Shown here: positions 11,471 to 25,701 of the stretch, piece after piece
How the letters are laid out: every line of letters starts with the position of its first letter
Position numbering within the stretch: position 1 is the first letter of the stretch
Source: Onchocerca volvulus
Lineage: Eukaryota > Nematoda > Chromadorea > Rhabditida > Onchocercidae
NCBI GenBank assembly: GCA_000499405.2
Contig: HG738141.1
Span: 404,032 to 468,031 of the forward strand
Direction: 5' to 3'
DNA: 64,000 nucleotides
Made by a program: the position numbers and the translations under genes
The notes under the pieces: generated by a model
What the model saw: the letters and a program-made list of their open reading frames with translations, nothing else
What the model was told of the DNA's origin: nothing
Database searches by the model: none

Positions 11471-14400
11471 TCGGTCAGTAATATTAAATGAAAATGAGAA
11501 AAAATGAAAAACAAAAAACTGAAAATAAAAAAATAAAAAAATGAAGAATAAATGAATAAAAAAAAAAAAAAAGAAAAACGAGAAAAAATTAAAAACAGAA
11601 AAATAAAAAGAAAAAATTAAAAAACGAAAAAAATTAAAAAATTAAAAATGATTCCAGATTTAAGAAGAAAATTTAGAATTTAATGAATTAGGAATCTTCT
11701 CATTTATTACGGCATGTTTGTAATGCTATGACTAAAATTAGAAGATTAAAGTTTTGATAGATTCGCGTACAGTTTTCAATGACTTGAGAAAACAAACATC
11801 AAGGAAGGTTCTTTACCAATTCAGCTACTTTAATTTTTTCTTGTTGTTACTTAACTTAATTTCTTTTCTGTTCTGATTTGGATTTTCTGTTTTATTAATT
11901 TTTCGTTTGTTTTGTTTTATTAATTTGTTGCTTGTTTTATTAATTTGTTCGTTTGTTTTCAAGGTTTTAAATATTTTCTTGGTCTTAATATTTAACATTA
12001 CTCTTAACAATAGAAAAAAGAAGGCAAATAAAAAAATAAAAAATGAATAAAATGAAAAAGAGGAAAATTTAAAAAACGAAAAAAAAAATAAGGATTGAAA
12101 TGATAAAATAAAAAACAATAAATGTAAAAAATTAAAAATAAATAAAAAAAATCCCTCTCCTGTAACTAATTTTTAAAGTATCAGAGCAGTTGAATTCTGA
12201 ATATTAAAACAGGTTCAGAAAATTTAATGGAATAAACATATCTTGGAGTATATTAGAATGTTATTTATGTTATTACGATCAAAACAAGATTTCTTCAAAT
12301 TTTTTAAGATAAGCGAACGGAACCTCTTTGAGAATTCGACTATTATTTTTTCAGATTTTCTGTTTCTGTTACTTTTGTGGTTTGTTAATAATAGAATTTG
12401 TGGTTGTAATAATCACTATATTTTAAATTCGGTTATTTGAATTTTTTTTTTCACAATTTTGTCAACTGTGTTCTCTGCAAATATCTTTAGGATTCTTATT
12501 AATGAACTTATTGGTCTTAAGTAATTGTTGTAAATAGTTAAAAATTTCCGATATTTTATTTATTATTTCAATTTATCAGCTCATCTGGTATCAACGGAGT
12601 TATGATGTCGCAATTTGAACGATGACCATTTAGTTGGAAAATCGCATAGATCATTCTTTATTTTTGCTTTCAAATATTCAAATAATTTGCTTTTAAGTAC
12701 AGGTTAATTTCATTCGTCCATATTGATTTTATGTTTTATTTAATAGATATTGGTGTGATTGTTATGTGACTACTTAATAATTATCAAGAGATATTTTTAG
12801 TTTGTACAGCCTCTCTCTTTTTCTCTTATTTTGCTAAATTTTCAGTCATCAAATTGATAACGATTTGATTTATATTCTTTTGTGGTTTTAAATGATTTCG
12901 GAAACTAAAAAGCAAAAAAAATATCATTTTGTTACTAAATTTTGTTCCGGATTTCTCTTTGATTCTTTAAAATATATTGAATTTATGTTTCAACTTAATT
13001 TATAACTTGCTTATCGTTAATTTATCATTATGAATGTTAGCAATCTTTTGCATGTTATTCCTTTTTATTATTTAACATTTCAGGAGGTAATTAATTATCA
13101 TTTTCAGGGATGCTATTTTGGGAAGAAAATAAAAATTTATTTTTGATTATCATTTTTTGGGACAAGTGAAAATTTGTAAAATTTGTAATTTTTTTTACTT
13201 ATATGCCGAAATCCGAATTTCTCTTTTCATATTTGATTGTTAATATGTATTAAAAAAAAAAAATTTGTTGCTTCGGTATAATTTTTCCCGATACATGGTT
13301 GAGCATTGATAAAGATATGTTTCGCCATAATTACTATTTCTTATTAATAAGATATTTTATTTCTTTTTGCTCATAAATTACATAAGAATTAAATACTGAT
13401 AATATAAACAAACGATATTCATCCTTTGATAATTTGAGTAAGCAAAAAACATGCTAAACTAAACACAGCAAGGAAATTTAAATACAAATAAAGTGAATCA
13501 ACAGATAATGTTATTATTTTGTTATAACTATTAAAAGTATGCGTTTTTCCCTTTCTTTCCTTTTTTCTAAATGTGTACTATAATTGCTATTAAATATTAA
13601 TTACTGCATCACAAACCAAAAGAATACCTTAAAATTACTTTAAAGATAAAAAAGGAAAAATTATTTCGCTTGCAAAGAATAAGAAAAGATGTAATATGTC
13701 AATTCTTAAATGCATAAAAATCTGAAGAGTCTGATTTTGATCACAAAATAATATGTTAAAAGAAGTAGCAAAAAACAGAGTTTGAACTCCAATATGTATG
13801 AATATTGAAAAGGTTTTTCAAACCTTAACTTAAATATGTAATAACTATTAATAAAAAGTTTTTTTTTTTTTTTCTTTTTTTTGTTCCATAGAATTACAGT
13901 AAAATGATTATTAAGTGTCAAGACAAAAGTGAATAAGGATAATTGCCAAAGAATGTTTTAAAAGTGATGAAAAATAAATGAAAACAGATAATGATGAGCA
14001 ACAACAGCGGAAAATTAAGAAAATATTCAACTAGATGACTATCAATGCTTTATCATGCGGTGCTTTCCAAAATAATTGTTTAGTCGGAAAAGATGATAAT
14101 TTCTATATAATAGTAAGGATTTTTTTTTTTCATGAGAGGTTTCAAATATTATAATCGAGAGAAATCTTCCTATGTATCGCAAAATTATACTTAACATTCG
14201 CGTGAATTTGTTCGCGGAAATTCAAATATTATGACTTTTCTCACCAAAAATTTATTTCTGTATTACATGTACAATAAACAGCGATAATTTCATTTCAGAA
14301 AATTGCATTTTACCTGTAATTTAATAGCAGGAGAACTTACTTGCATATTCTGCATACCACATGCACCTAAAATTTTGTGCATGCTTTAGTCGACGAGTAT

Positions 14401-15390
14401 AATTTTAAGACAAAGACTGTTCAGTTAAATGTACAAGATAGACACGAGATAGAGGATTTTATTTATTGAATTAAAGAAATAACAGAAAATATAAGCGATA
14501 CTGATACTGAAACAAATATCAAATAAAATGGGTAATTTATAAGAAAGAAATAATGATTTACGGAAAAATAATGTATATGTAGGCATTCATAAAAATAAAC
14601 TTACAATATAAAATTCAAAACGATGAACACATCTCCAAAATATTGTTTGAAATTCAAAAAAAAAAAAAAAAAAAAGAAAAAAAAAAGAAAAAAATGAGTT
14701 AAAAAAGAAAAGAGAACTAAGAATAATGAGAAAAATCATATTTTAACATTGTTTTATAAGATGAAGCTCAACATTTTCTCTTTTTTTTTCTATGTTGTTC
14801 AAGAAAAAGAAGAAAAAGCTCAACACTGAATTTTAACCACTGTAACATATAAAAATAAAAAAGAAATTTCTTTAAAAGTAAAGTGAAATAGCATAATAAT
14901 TCATTACAAAAAATTATTGAATTTTGCTCATAAAATATGGTATAATTTTAACAAAACTAATAATAAACTAATAATGATAAAGCAACAAATATGATGATAA
15001 GTGAAAAAATATTTCAAGAAAAAAAAAATATATCTGTGATTTTTTAAAAATAGGATCAGAGGATTGCTGAATTTGAATATTCTGGATGAGCTGCTACTTG
15101 CCACATTCGAATCACTTCCCGAGAAATTACTGCGAAACGCATAGCTATTATCCAAAATCTCATTATTCCTATTGCTTTTGGTTAAATCTTGAATTCTACT
15201 TTAGATCCAAGATACAAAATCTCAATTCTGCTTTCTTATAACTTCTATAAATAATTACAAGATATCAAACTTTTTGTCCGAAACGATAGCATTTTTCTGT
15301 TGAATAACGACAAAGTATGCAAAAATCTCATGACATACATCAGAATGTGGAAAAACATCCTCTCGTATTGGAAGTAGCGTCAAAGACAGA
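11471..15390. other. non-coding AT-rich stretch
   Basis: Starts with a strongly A-rich tract (11500-11660, GAAAAAT/AAAAAT-type runs), which recurs around 12010-12150. No exon pairs with matching phases, RNA genes or transposon proteins were seen. Long poly-A occurs near 14658. The right end is the 3' flank of the CCCH gene that stops at 15396. Confidence 0.5.
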
Positions 15391-15395
15391 GCCAA

Positions 15396-18300
15396 TCAAG
15401 TTGTATTATGCTTCAAATGAGATTCCGCATAAAATTCTTGGATCGACATATTCATGAATCCCTCACTAAGCCGCTTGATAATATTGCTGTTATCAACTAG
15501 AATGCGCTGATCTAAATTAGTGTTACCCGCAACTGAGTTAACGCCGCCAAGTGATTGATCTCCATAGGCAGCATTCCCAATGCTCTGATTGTTGACCGAC
15601 TGAAAATTGAAATATTATCATCATGAATTTTGAATAAGCTAACAATAATAAGTAAATCACAATATTACATAGCGGAATATATGCTATCTTTTTTGAAGCA
15701 AATTTTCTTGATATCTCAATCATCTATAGCTAGCGTATCCGGAAATCTTGATGCAGAATATTACAATATCGAATTACTGATCAAAAATTAAACCATCATA
15801 TGTAACACAGAGCATGACCCATATTTCCTGCTTTATAAAAATCGGTGTTCGCTAAAGGTGTAAAAGGTACCTGCTCCGCAAACAGTAGTTGTTTCTCCAG
15901 AGTAAGTGGTGAGCTCATGTATCTTATACTGAAAAAGAGGAATTATGTATATGTATATGATGATATTTTATGCATCATATATCTGAGAATGTTATTCTGC
16001 AATGTTATATCAAGAAAAGACAAACTTTGAATTCATTTGCTCCATACTAAAACTATCCATATGTAGAGAATTATTCTCGATATTTCCTGAATTTCCCGTT
16101 CTCATCTGCAACTTTAATATAAGTTAAGCAAAAATGACGGACAAATTAAAGATCAACTGACTGAATATTTGTTAAATGAAATGATCGGACGACCATCATT
16201 TCACAGTTGAATTTTCATTGCATAAATGAATTTACTTAAATTTATAAACTGAATTCATAACCAAATACATAATAAAAAGAAGCAGAAATTATGTACCATG
16301 CTAGTGGATTCCATACTTTTGTCGAGACGCTGATGGATGAATTGGCAATGAGAACCATACGGACAATAATTCCACATGCTAAACTTGTTACACAATTGAG
16401 TTTTGTACTTCGGATGAGCCTGTAAAATGAAGAAGTTTCGAGCGATATATGCCTAACACAGATTCAAAATCTGACAGCATCTTACGATATTATTTAAATA
16501 ACCACGATACAAGATATTACTAATTCCCTTGCCAGTAGATCATAAGATCCCTTAGATATTTTTAAGATTATAACAGATACCATAGATGTTCTTGCTAAAT
16601 ATCTCACATCATTTCTTGTGTTTTGTCAAAGTGTTTCGGTAGGCTAAAAGCACTTTCACCTTTCTTCGGGTTAACATCAACTATAAAGATTTGATAAACC
16701 TCTTATACCTTTGGTGGAAGACGAAGTTCTTTTTCACCATGTGCAAAAATGCATGCTTCGCCATATTCACATTTGTTAGTCTCTCGAAATGCTCTACACA
16801 ATGAAGTTTTATACGATTTTCTCTTACGACGTTCTGGAATGGAAATGGGAAAATTGCTAATAATCGTTCAGTAATCTGCCTAATCGAAATGCAATAGCAG
16901 TGCGAGTAGTTAACAGAAATTCATTTACAGCCATTTCAAAGAATTACGAAAATTGTGTCATTTAAGATAACAGAATTTTTCTTTTGAAGCAAAATATACG
17001 TTTTACAGATTGACTAAGACATCAATAGTAATAATTGCACTACGAATGATCTGTTAGGCTACTCTCATATATGATCACTTTGGCATAAAGAAAGATATGC
17101 CTTCTTACTTATTATTCTTACCCTCCCCCCAAAAAAAAAAAAGAAAAAAAAGGAAAAAATGCTTCATTAATCGCCTCATAAATCCGTTATGATAAACTCG
17201 AACAATAAATGAACGACAGAAGTTGAAAGGCATTGCTAGCACGGCAAGTTTCTATCAGTATGTACCAAATACTGATTTATTATGGTCATTAATTTTATCG
17301 CAACTCTATCAGAATCTTAGGTACAGTCATTTATTACCTAGATCATTCCGAAAAATAGGCCTAGCAATAGAACAACATGGGAAATATAGTCAAATTATAC
17401 CTACCAAACAGAAAGAATTTTCCCCAAAAAAATTCCGTTTTCTATCTTTACTCATCCCTCGCAATTTTGATTTGCATTGTTCGTTGAATAAAAATCAATC
17501 AGCAAATTAATCTAATCTCACCTCCTTTTTCCTTCTTTTAAATGATCGGAAAGCAATGTTAGTAGGGTAGAAAAAAATTGCCCAAACAAAAAAAACAGAG
17601 ATAGCTACAGTACTAAAACGAAACGATCTTCCCCGATCTGAGTAGAATAATACTACTTTTCCCATTAAACAGCGGCTCAATAATAGTAGCATCCCTAACT
17701 AATCTTCATTAATTGGCATAAATCTTTGATCATTTTGATTTACTTAATGACATGTCTATTTTTTCTTCCTTCCACGAATCAAATAAAGTGACTATATTTT
17801 GATTTGATGTTCTTTGATTTTTTCTCAGTAATTATGAAACATATAACAAATCTGTTTCTCTGAAATTTATTCCCTCCGTATCACATCGAAAATATAATTC
17901 TATCAACGAAATGCTCATACTATAAAGTGAGGAAAAAAATTGTTACCTGCATTTCTAACAATAAATAGCTCACCTTTTTCCAGTTGTTCACGTTCTACAT
18001 CAGTTAACGTTCGCCAAATCGATTTGACTGACCGTATTGACGTTGTACTGTTTCCAGATAGATCAAATCCACCTTTCTAAAATATACTAAAGTTGAAATT
18101 CTTAGGAAGATTTCAATCAAAACACATCTCAACTCTGACTTAAAATCATCTACCTATATCATATACCAAACAATTTCGGTAACAATGACCTGAAATAAGT
18201 ATAACAATTCGTATAAACTGAACATGTTAAATCGAAATATCCTAGCAAAATACTTCCTTCTTTCTCGTTTTCGAGGGTATCTTATATAATTTGATCACTT

Positions 18301-19433
18301 ATAATTTACACCCATCTCAATGTTAAATTTCGAAGGTGAGAAGAAACGAAAGAGAAAGCATATTTAATTTGGTCAATTTGCTATAACAAATATATCAGAA
18401 AATATCTGTGAATCAAAAAATTATGATAGTAGTGCAATATCATATATTTATTTACCGGAACTTAAATACCTGAGAATCGTGTTAAATATATTAGACATTG
18501 TTTTTAAGGAGGATTATCATCAAAAAACATAGTTAGTGAAAAAAAGAAATATATCGGTATCAGAAAGGAAATGTCACAGTCCGAGAGAAATATTTTGTCC
18601 GGCAAATAGAGATGCCTTCAATTAGCAAAAAAGTTACGAAGCTAGCTAAAGAAGGATATCAGCACCTTAATCAAAGTTACCAGAAAAGAATGAGATGTTA
18701 TTATCAAAGAAATTATTCAAATCAAAAAAAAAAAGAGAATACTGTTATCATTATATACTTGAATAAATTGCAAAGAAAAGATTCTAAGCTTGAAACTATG
18801 ATGGCGTAAATATAGGAAAAAAAAATCAATTTTTATTCTGCCAAAAGGGAATCTTAATAAAAACTCACTTCAGCTATTCTTGAAGCGCTCAGATTAATAT
18901 CGGATAAGTCGATATAATTCAGCTTCCCATGAACCACGACATAAATTCTGAATTGAATAAAACGATAATCGCTACGCGACTGGTATTATTATCGATTTCA
19001 ATGTATAAGAACTTCCAACAATTACAAATAAAATTATTCATGGAAATCAATGATAATATTATCTTATTCATCATTTATAACTTTTCATATTGGTGCTTTA
19101 ATCGATTAGCAGATCAGTGTATATGTTCTACCTAAACTAAGAAATGCATAAAATACTACTCTCAAATCTCATCCTGGTTTTATTATATAAAGCGATACCT
19201 TTTTAACATTCGAAATTTACTTAATCTGAATTTTCTTCCAAAAGTAATGCGATTCAATCAAAGCAAATAATAAGAGAAGCTGGTCAAAATAAGTTTTGCA
19301 TGCGAAAGAAAAAAAAAAACATCGAAAGATTTAACATGTTAGGTTCTTGTTCATTGAAATATGCTATCGAATGTGGTTCTATACCATAAGCTTGGCATAA
19401 AAATGCTCGTAATTGGATCGGTACAGGTATCAT
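15396..19433 (-). CDS. OMA/POS/MEX-type double CCCH zinc-finger protein (gene 1)
   Basis: Complete eight-exon gene, 289 codons: 19433-19336, 18947-18869, 18076-17974, 16833-16709, 16419-16297, 16105-16026, 15928-15871, 15599-15396 (TGA). Every junction phase agrees. Finger 1 (C106, C115, C121, H125) and finger 2 (C145, C154, C160, H164) both have C-x8-C-x5-C-x3-H spacing, preceded by YKTSLC and YKTQLC. A nine-residue linker ending AHPKYKT is closest, from memory, to the OMA-1/OMA-2 subfamily. Such proteins bind 3'UTRs of maternal mRNAs in the cytoplasm of oocytes and early embryos. Exons 1-2 lack a known domain but are shared with genes 2 and 3. The start at 19433 (MIPVPIQ) is the first ATG after an in-frame stop. 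The sixth exon needs a GTTTGT donor to keep the frame. Gene 1 is the only intact full-length member here. Confidence 0.87.
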
Positions 19434-19729
19434 AACAAATCGTGGTACCAATGGTGAAATTAGAAATCACCACCAAGTCAATCACAAGCAAAAAAAGAAA
19501 ACCTGAAATTGACTGATGAAAAAAAACCTCAATTTAATGATGAAAATGACATAGAAAATATAAATTATCCCTATTATTATAGTAAATGTTATAGTAAATT
19601 CTTTTCGATCTTCTCATTCGTGTTATCTAGGCAATTCAGGAATTCTTCATTATCCGCAAGGAAATCGTTCAAACTGATGTACCTTACATTACAAGCATTC
19701 TTATTGTACTATACTGAATTCCTCGAACA

Positions 19730-21135
19730 ATTTATAAAAAATTCATCAGTTCCGAAAAAAAAAAACCTTTTACTGATTTTAGAATTCGATACCAGGAATA
19801 ATTTTCTATCTTATCTCAAAATACCATCTTTATTCCAGAGCATCTCTCTTACTCTTATCAGGATAGCTAATGACGATTTTATGCGTTTTCTCAAATCCGA
19901 AAACCTTCATTCCTTTTTTGCTCTCAACTCGGAACTTTCATAAAAACGCCATTTTTAATACAATAATCAGTGACATGGACATAAATAAATATCAGAAAAT
20001 AAGAAATTAACAACCATTAAAATATGAATATTCTGATGAATAATTAAAACACATTATATTACATGCATTCAATAGCATTAACACTCAATTAAATCCTCCT
20101 CCATTTTTCCGTTTAAGACAATATCTATTTAGTAATCTCAATAATAAATCATTAGTATGATGTAAATTAGTTACATTATTACGGGACGAGTTTAACATAG
20201 ATACCATAATAAAATATTTATTAATAATTAATATCTACTACTGTATTCACTAATACGCCATATATTACAACAAATAACTTCGAGCAAGTGAAACCAAAAC
20301 AATAAAAATCAATGGGAAACTGACAATTTGTAAGAAACCTCAAAAATCATACCGTCTCTGACTAACTCATTTTTCGCACATTTCCAACCTCCTCTTTCCC
20401 ATGACCGAGAGGGTGGATGATTTATGATGGAGCCTTTTAAGACACAAATACGACACAAAGAGACAATCATGACTACGGTAAGTGAAAGCATTGTAAACTA
20501 TTTGTCGAAAATAATTATTGCAAACAAACTAACCGCCGAGATAACGACACAGGATCATTGTTTATTTGACGTACGTCAATATGAAGATATAACTGATTGG
20601 CCTATCCATGTATATCCATAAATATACGAAACGTGTATTATTCAGTTTGATATCCTATTAATAGAATAGAGGTGAATGAGTGAAGGGCGGAAGATCCTTC
20701 CTGAAAGAACAAATATCATAAAGAAATATATCAGATAAGTTGCTTTCAACGTAATAAGAATAATTAACATGACGACGCTCAGCATTCACTCTTGAAAATT
20801 GATCAGATTTAGTATTTTGGAATCAGCCGAATATGATGATGCTCGGAAACTATCAGTGCTAACGAACAAGTAGTCCCCGTATCACTTCAGTCACCAAATA
20901 ATACAGCTATAAAGATCAATAAATGGTTAAATCTGTTGTTTTTCTTTTTCCTCTGACCTCGAGAAACTACCCATCTTTCTTCTCATCGTGAACTTCGAGC
21001 TTAGGACTTTATCCTGTCCAGGTAATCTCTAGTCTGAGACACTCTATACCCTTGTTGAAACCCCATCAAAATATCCAATATAATTATGGATCATATCATC
21101 AATCGATTGCATATATGTATATATATTGTCACTCA
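19730..21135 (+). repeat. 1.4-kb repeat, copy B
   Basis: Most complete copy, lying directly upstream of the first exon of CCCH gene 1 and downstream of gene 2. It contains the 65-codon frame (20424-20621) and the TTGACGTACGTCAA palindrome at 20566-20579. It is part of the larger segmental duplication. Confidence 0.75.
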
Positions 21136-22360
21136 CTGTAACACTCGCTTCAATCAATTCTTTAAATTCAAAAATAAGCCATAACTGACCAGGTAAATAC
21201 TGTCTTTGCAAAAGATCTTTGAGGATATTTTTGCGATCAATGCTTCCTCATGCAATCATAGGAAGTAAAACTGCGAAATTTTAATTAAAAAGATAGACAA
21301 AATTCCCAATACTGAAATGCAAAGAAAAAAAATTCCCAAAACAATAATATTTCAAATCTTCATACAAGCAAAATAATAAAAAATGATATTGCATAATGTA
21401 AGCAATAACAAAAAGCAATGAATAAGTGAAAAAACCATTGGTATATTGAAGAGATAAGTGAAAGGATAAAAGAATTCGATAATTATTAACTACATATTTT
21501 CCACTAATCACTATTAACATGCGCTATTAGCATGAAAACATATGTACACATATCTCCCAGTAATTGACAATATTTTCTAAAAAATAAAACAAAATGTCAA
21601 TGAAAATTTTCATCCTGAATTTTGAAAATACAAAATTCACCGTGAACTCCTTATATTTTCTTATCAATCGCCTAAATTTTACGAATTCGAAATTAATTCC
21701 CAAGTTTTCAAATCCCATATTTTTTTCACCGCATTTCAAATATTAGCTTATCGCTAAACTCGTCACCTAAAAGTATTACTAAACAAAGTATTACTAAACA
21801 AAAAATTCAAAAGAAAAAAAAAAACACTGAAACAACGAATTCCATCCTCTTAAACATTTACCGACATGTGCCGAAAAACAACATACAATTCACAAATCTC
21901 ATATTGCACTTCAGAGGAGTAAAAAGTACCAATATAGTAGTAAAATATGAATGCAGGAAAGGTAATGTCCCATAAAATATTCTGAAATGAAAATGAATAA
22001 TATACACAGAATGATATCCATGATATTGGAATGGATGAAAAGTAAAACAATGTAAACAAATATAACCCAAAAATTTGCAACAAATAGAGAAACAAAAATC
22101 AAATCAATGCACATTATTGAGTACAAAAAATAAATCGTTTACGAATATAAAAAAAATAAGGAGAAAACGACGGCCAACAAGAAAACGAAAAAACCGCTTT
22201 AGATGAGAATAAGAATATTTGTGAACGGAGAAATACATGATATCAATAGATTACGATAAACTGTGCAATGTTTTGATAAGTATTAAAAGCCTTGAGAAAT
22301 TCCAGTTTGTAGTTGTATTTGTAGTTTTCGAAAAACTTTTACAAAATACGGTATGCTACT

Positions 22361-25300
22361 TTACATATTTATTCGTGGAAAGCACGATTGCGAGAATCGA
22401 GTACGGTCTTCATCAATATTCCTGTAAATAATTTCAAAACCCGATATTTCTAAGTCGACAATAGTAATTAAGAAAATTTTAGATTTCAGCGCAATACGAT
22501 GATAATCTAATCAAAATTCCAATCTGATATAAAAGCGCACTTGAAGTATTGAACTCGAATAAATGCAAAAAATTTAAGTGTTTTTAATGCATGTCTCTCT
22601 CCAAAATTAATGGTAAACTTATAACTTAATATTACCGCCAATACCAAAAGATGGCGACGGATCAGAACACCTCAAATTAATCACTATGAATCAAAGAAAC
22701 AATAATTTAGAATTTGAAAACAGAATTTGGATCAAATATTATTCAAACTTACATTGTGCTAAATAAATTACCCAAATCATTCATTGCGGTAGCATTGAAG
22801 TTTAATCTGTTCGAGTCAATTATTGGCCGATATTGTGGAAGTGAGTTACAGTAACCAGGTCCCGGTACTTCAACAGCACATGGTTTTTGTCCACAAAACC
22901 TCAAATTCAGGATTTTTCACACCACCAATGAAGGAACTGCATGGTTCAAAAGCTAAGATTTTATTTTGGATTGTTGACATTCAATAAAATTTCAATTCCA
23001 ACAACATCAAGTCTTGATATTGATATTCTCTGGATTATCGCATACTAGCCTAACCACCTATTCCAAGAATAATATTGCAGTTGTATCTCATACAGTTATG
23101 TTAACTTTTTATTTCTAAAGTTGATATCTTTAACCGCTGATATCATCAACAAGTATTGCCCTTCCTGACGTGAATAAAATATTTAAATTACTAAAGTTAC
23201 AGATTAACCTCGGCCTTCCACACATCGCATAATTCCGATAATCAAGTGCATGTTTACCGACACTGTCGAAATTTGTCGCAAAGTTTACATATCCCTAAAA
23301 TTATCTATAGTTCTGGAACCTTTCAATAAATGAATAGGTAAATATAGAAGTTCCACAATAGCTTCGTCGAGCATTAAACAGGATGAAAACTTTGAAATGG
23401 ATAGAGAAAAATCCCCATGTAAATCAAATCACACTTCCCATAAATCTTCACAAAATAAAGCAAATATTAGCCACCAATTTTAATCAATTAAAGAATTAAA
23501 GTGACATATCTTAGCATAACATATTTACAAATCTCTTCAGTAAATAGAAATATGTTTGCATCCAAAGTATAGTTATGTTGAATCGAAAATATACAACACC
23601 GAATGCGCCGATACTTCTGACAATTTAAGCTAAATATTTCATAATCACCAGTAAACCAAAATTACCAAATCATTTTGCATTTTACATGGGTGCATATGAA
23701 TAAACTGACAATGAGAACCGTATGGACATGAACCATATAAGGCAAATTTGTTGCATAATTGCGTCTTATATTTGGGATGTGGCTGAAAAATGCACATGTT
23801 GCCATACCAGAAATAAATTATTGACAAATTTTGACGATGAATTGCTTTTATGGAGATTTCCTAGAAAATATTTGAATGTGATCCTTTTGCCCAATTAGCA
23901 CTAACACTAAGTTCTTTAAAAAAAAATAAGTTCAACAGCGAGCAGGAAAAAGATGAGGAAATAAGTTCTAAAATGTAGTTTTATATATGCAAAAAAATTA
24001 CTCTTGGTGCAGGAAGTAATTTTAGTCAATAAAAATGAACTTACCTCTTTGTAAGAATTCTCGTTCTTGATCAGAAACCGCTTTAAGCCATTCCGATTCA
24101 TGCAGACGATGCTAAATTAAGAGCATTAAAAGGATTTATTAACGATAACTTCTACACTTATTCATTTGAGAAGACATCAAATCACACTGACAATGAAACT
24201 CTTTGGCTGATGGTCCTTAAGTAGCCTTGCTTATTCAGCTTAAGAACGCAATTCAATGAACAGTAGGACTCTGAATGAATTTCAATTATTTTATGACTTT
24301 GTCAGACACAAATTCTTGATGAAAAGAGAAAGAAAACAAGGTGAACAACAAAATAAGGACATAAGAAAAACTTTCAGATAAGAAATTATGATAAATTTCT
24401 CTATCAATCAAAAAAATTTGAACTGAACTAAATGGTTTGAATTGGAAAAATCCAAGACTACTGAGCAACTTATATTTGAACAATAGTGAAATAAATATAT
24501 ACTCCTGTTGTTGAAGATGTTCGAACTGGTGTAACTGCTGATGTCGCAGGTGGAGCTACTTGTCCATCCCTTTTTGCATCTTCCAAAGATGACTTAGGAC
24601 TCACTTTCAAATCATCACTGCCAACTTGCTATAAGTAAAAAAGGAGAACAATAAAAAGCATCACCGTAACCAAAAAATGACACACAAACGAAAAATGTAC
24701 AAGTTTTTACCATTACAAGTAATTATAACTTAACATGACTAATTTACTGAAAAGAAAAAGTTCATCAAAATATATAGTACAAATAAGAAATTGTAAAGAG
24801 CAATAAGAGCAAAAAATTACAGAGTTCATAATCACTAATTTCCAAATATATGGAAAACTATTACCGAATGAATATTGCCCTGTTGACTTGTTTCCCGTGC
24901 AGATAAATCAACCGTTCGCAACTGTCCCCGATATAGGACAAAAAGTCTAAAATACATGCAACAATAAATGGCTACAACAATTACCACTCTAAACTATTTA
25001 CCTAGATGCAAATATTCTTTGAAATTATTTTAATCATTTTTTGAATCAGACACTAATCCTTCCTACTAAAGAATTTCCAATATTATAAAGGTACATGGAA
25101 AGTTGAGTAAATCGATGGGAATTTAAATTAGCTTTTAATCTAAAAGTTCACAAAATACATCTAATATGACAATTGCATCAGTAATTATATATTGAATACA
25201 GATCTTATTTATTCGTACTTCATTTTCTTTAACAAAAAAAAAAGAATTGCAAAAAGATCCCTATTTTCCTTAACAAAAAGAATATTTACGAGAAAAATTT

Positions 25301-25701
25301 TCACTTCCATTAATAAAGAAGGTAAGTTTTGCAAAAAAATTAATTTCCACGAATCAATCATTTTATCATATTATTCGCTTTCAGTTCCACATGAAGCAGA
25401 ACAACTCTTGAAATTTAAGAAACCAAAAAGGAACAAACAAAAAAGGAGAGAGGGAAGGACGAGAAAAAAAAACCATATAATTATTGTATAAGAAAAATAA
25501 AACTAACTTGTTGGGATCATTAGGTAAAACATATAAATCGGCACCCTCTTCAAGATCATAAAATCGCTGAAGTAACTGACGTAATTGTACAGGAACAGCA
25601 TTTACAATACTAGGTTGTTTCTGATTGCAAACCGATGATGTTGCTAATTGTCCAGTATTTAATGGTACCACAGCATTTTGAGGGTTTGTTCTTGATGTCA
25701 T
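22361..25701 (-). pseudogene. CCCH zinc-finger gene 2, first-finger exon deleted
   Basis: Paralogue of genes 1 and 3. Exons seen: 25701-25508 (ATG, 64 codons plus 2 nt), 24946-24865, 24628-24503, 24111-24045, then 23782-23666 (finger 2, [20 protein letters not shown]), 23294-23209, 22899-22753, 22421-22361 (TAA). Where gene 3 has its finger-1 exon, gene 2 lacks about 140 bp: AGGAAGTAAT runs straight into TTTAGTCAAT near 24020. The remaining exon before it ends in phase 1 while the finger-2 exon starts in phase 0, so direct splicing meets a stop after five codons and no finger is made. Skipping the exon at 24045-24111 would restore frame and give a one-finger protein. One acceptor (TTTGAG at about 22900) is weaker than its TTTCAG counterpart in gene 3. 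The N-terminal exon is longer than in gene 1. Confidence 0.8.

Noticed and set aside
12001..12118. 97-codon minus-strand Phe/Lys-rich frame near 11825-12118
   Set aside because: Generated by an A-rich low-complexity tract; no domain and no splice context.
19509..19943. 144-codon plus-strand open frame upstream of CCCH gene 1
   Set aside because: Homologous DNA at 37575-37860 has a one-base loss in the poly-A tract, and copy A lacks about 5 nt in its second half; both break the frame. Composition is that of random A/T-rich sequence.
21850..22126. three overlapping minus-strand frames that look like membrane proteins
   Set aside because: Three frames of the same DNA all look hydrophobic, which is an effect of A/T-rich composition (Phe/Ile/Tyr/Leu codons). 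There are no exon signals and the unit B counterpart is not open.
24286..24483. minus-strand 65-codon frame in gene 2
   Set aside because: Lies in an intron between two phase-matched exons, and its sequence is not conserved in gene 3.
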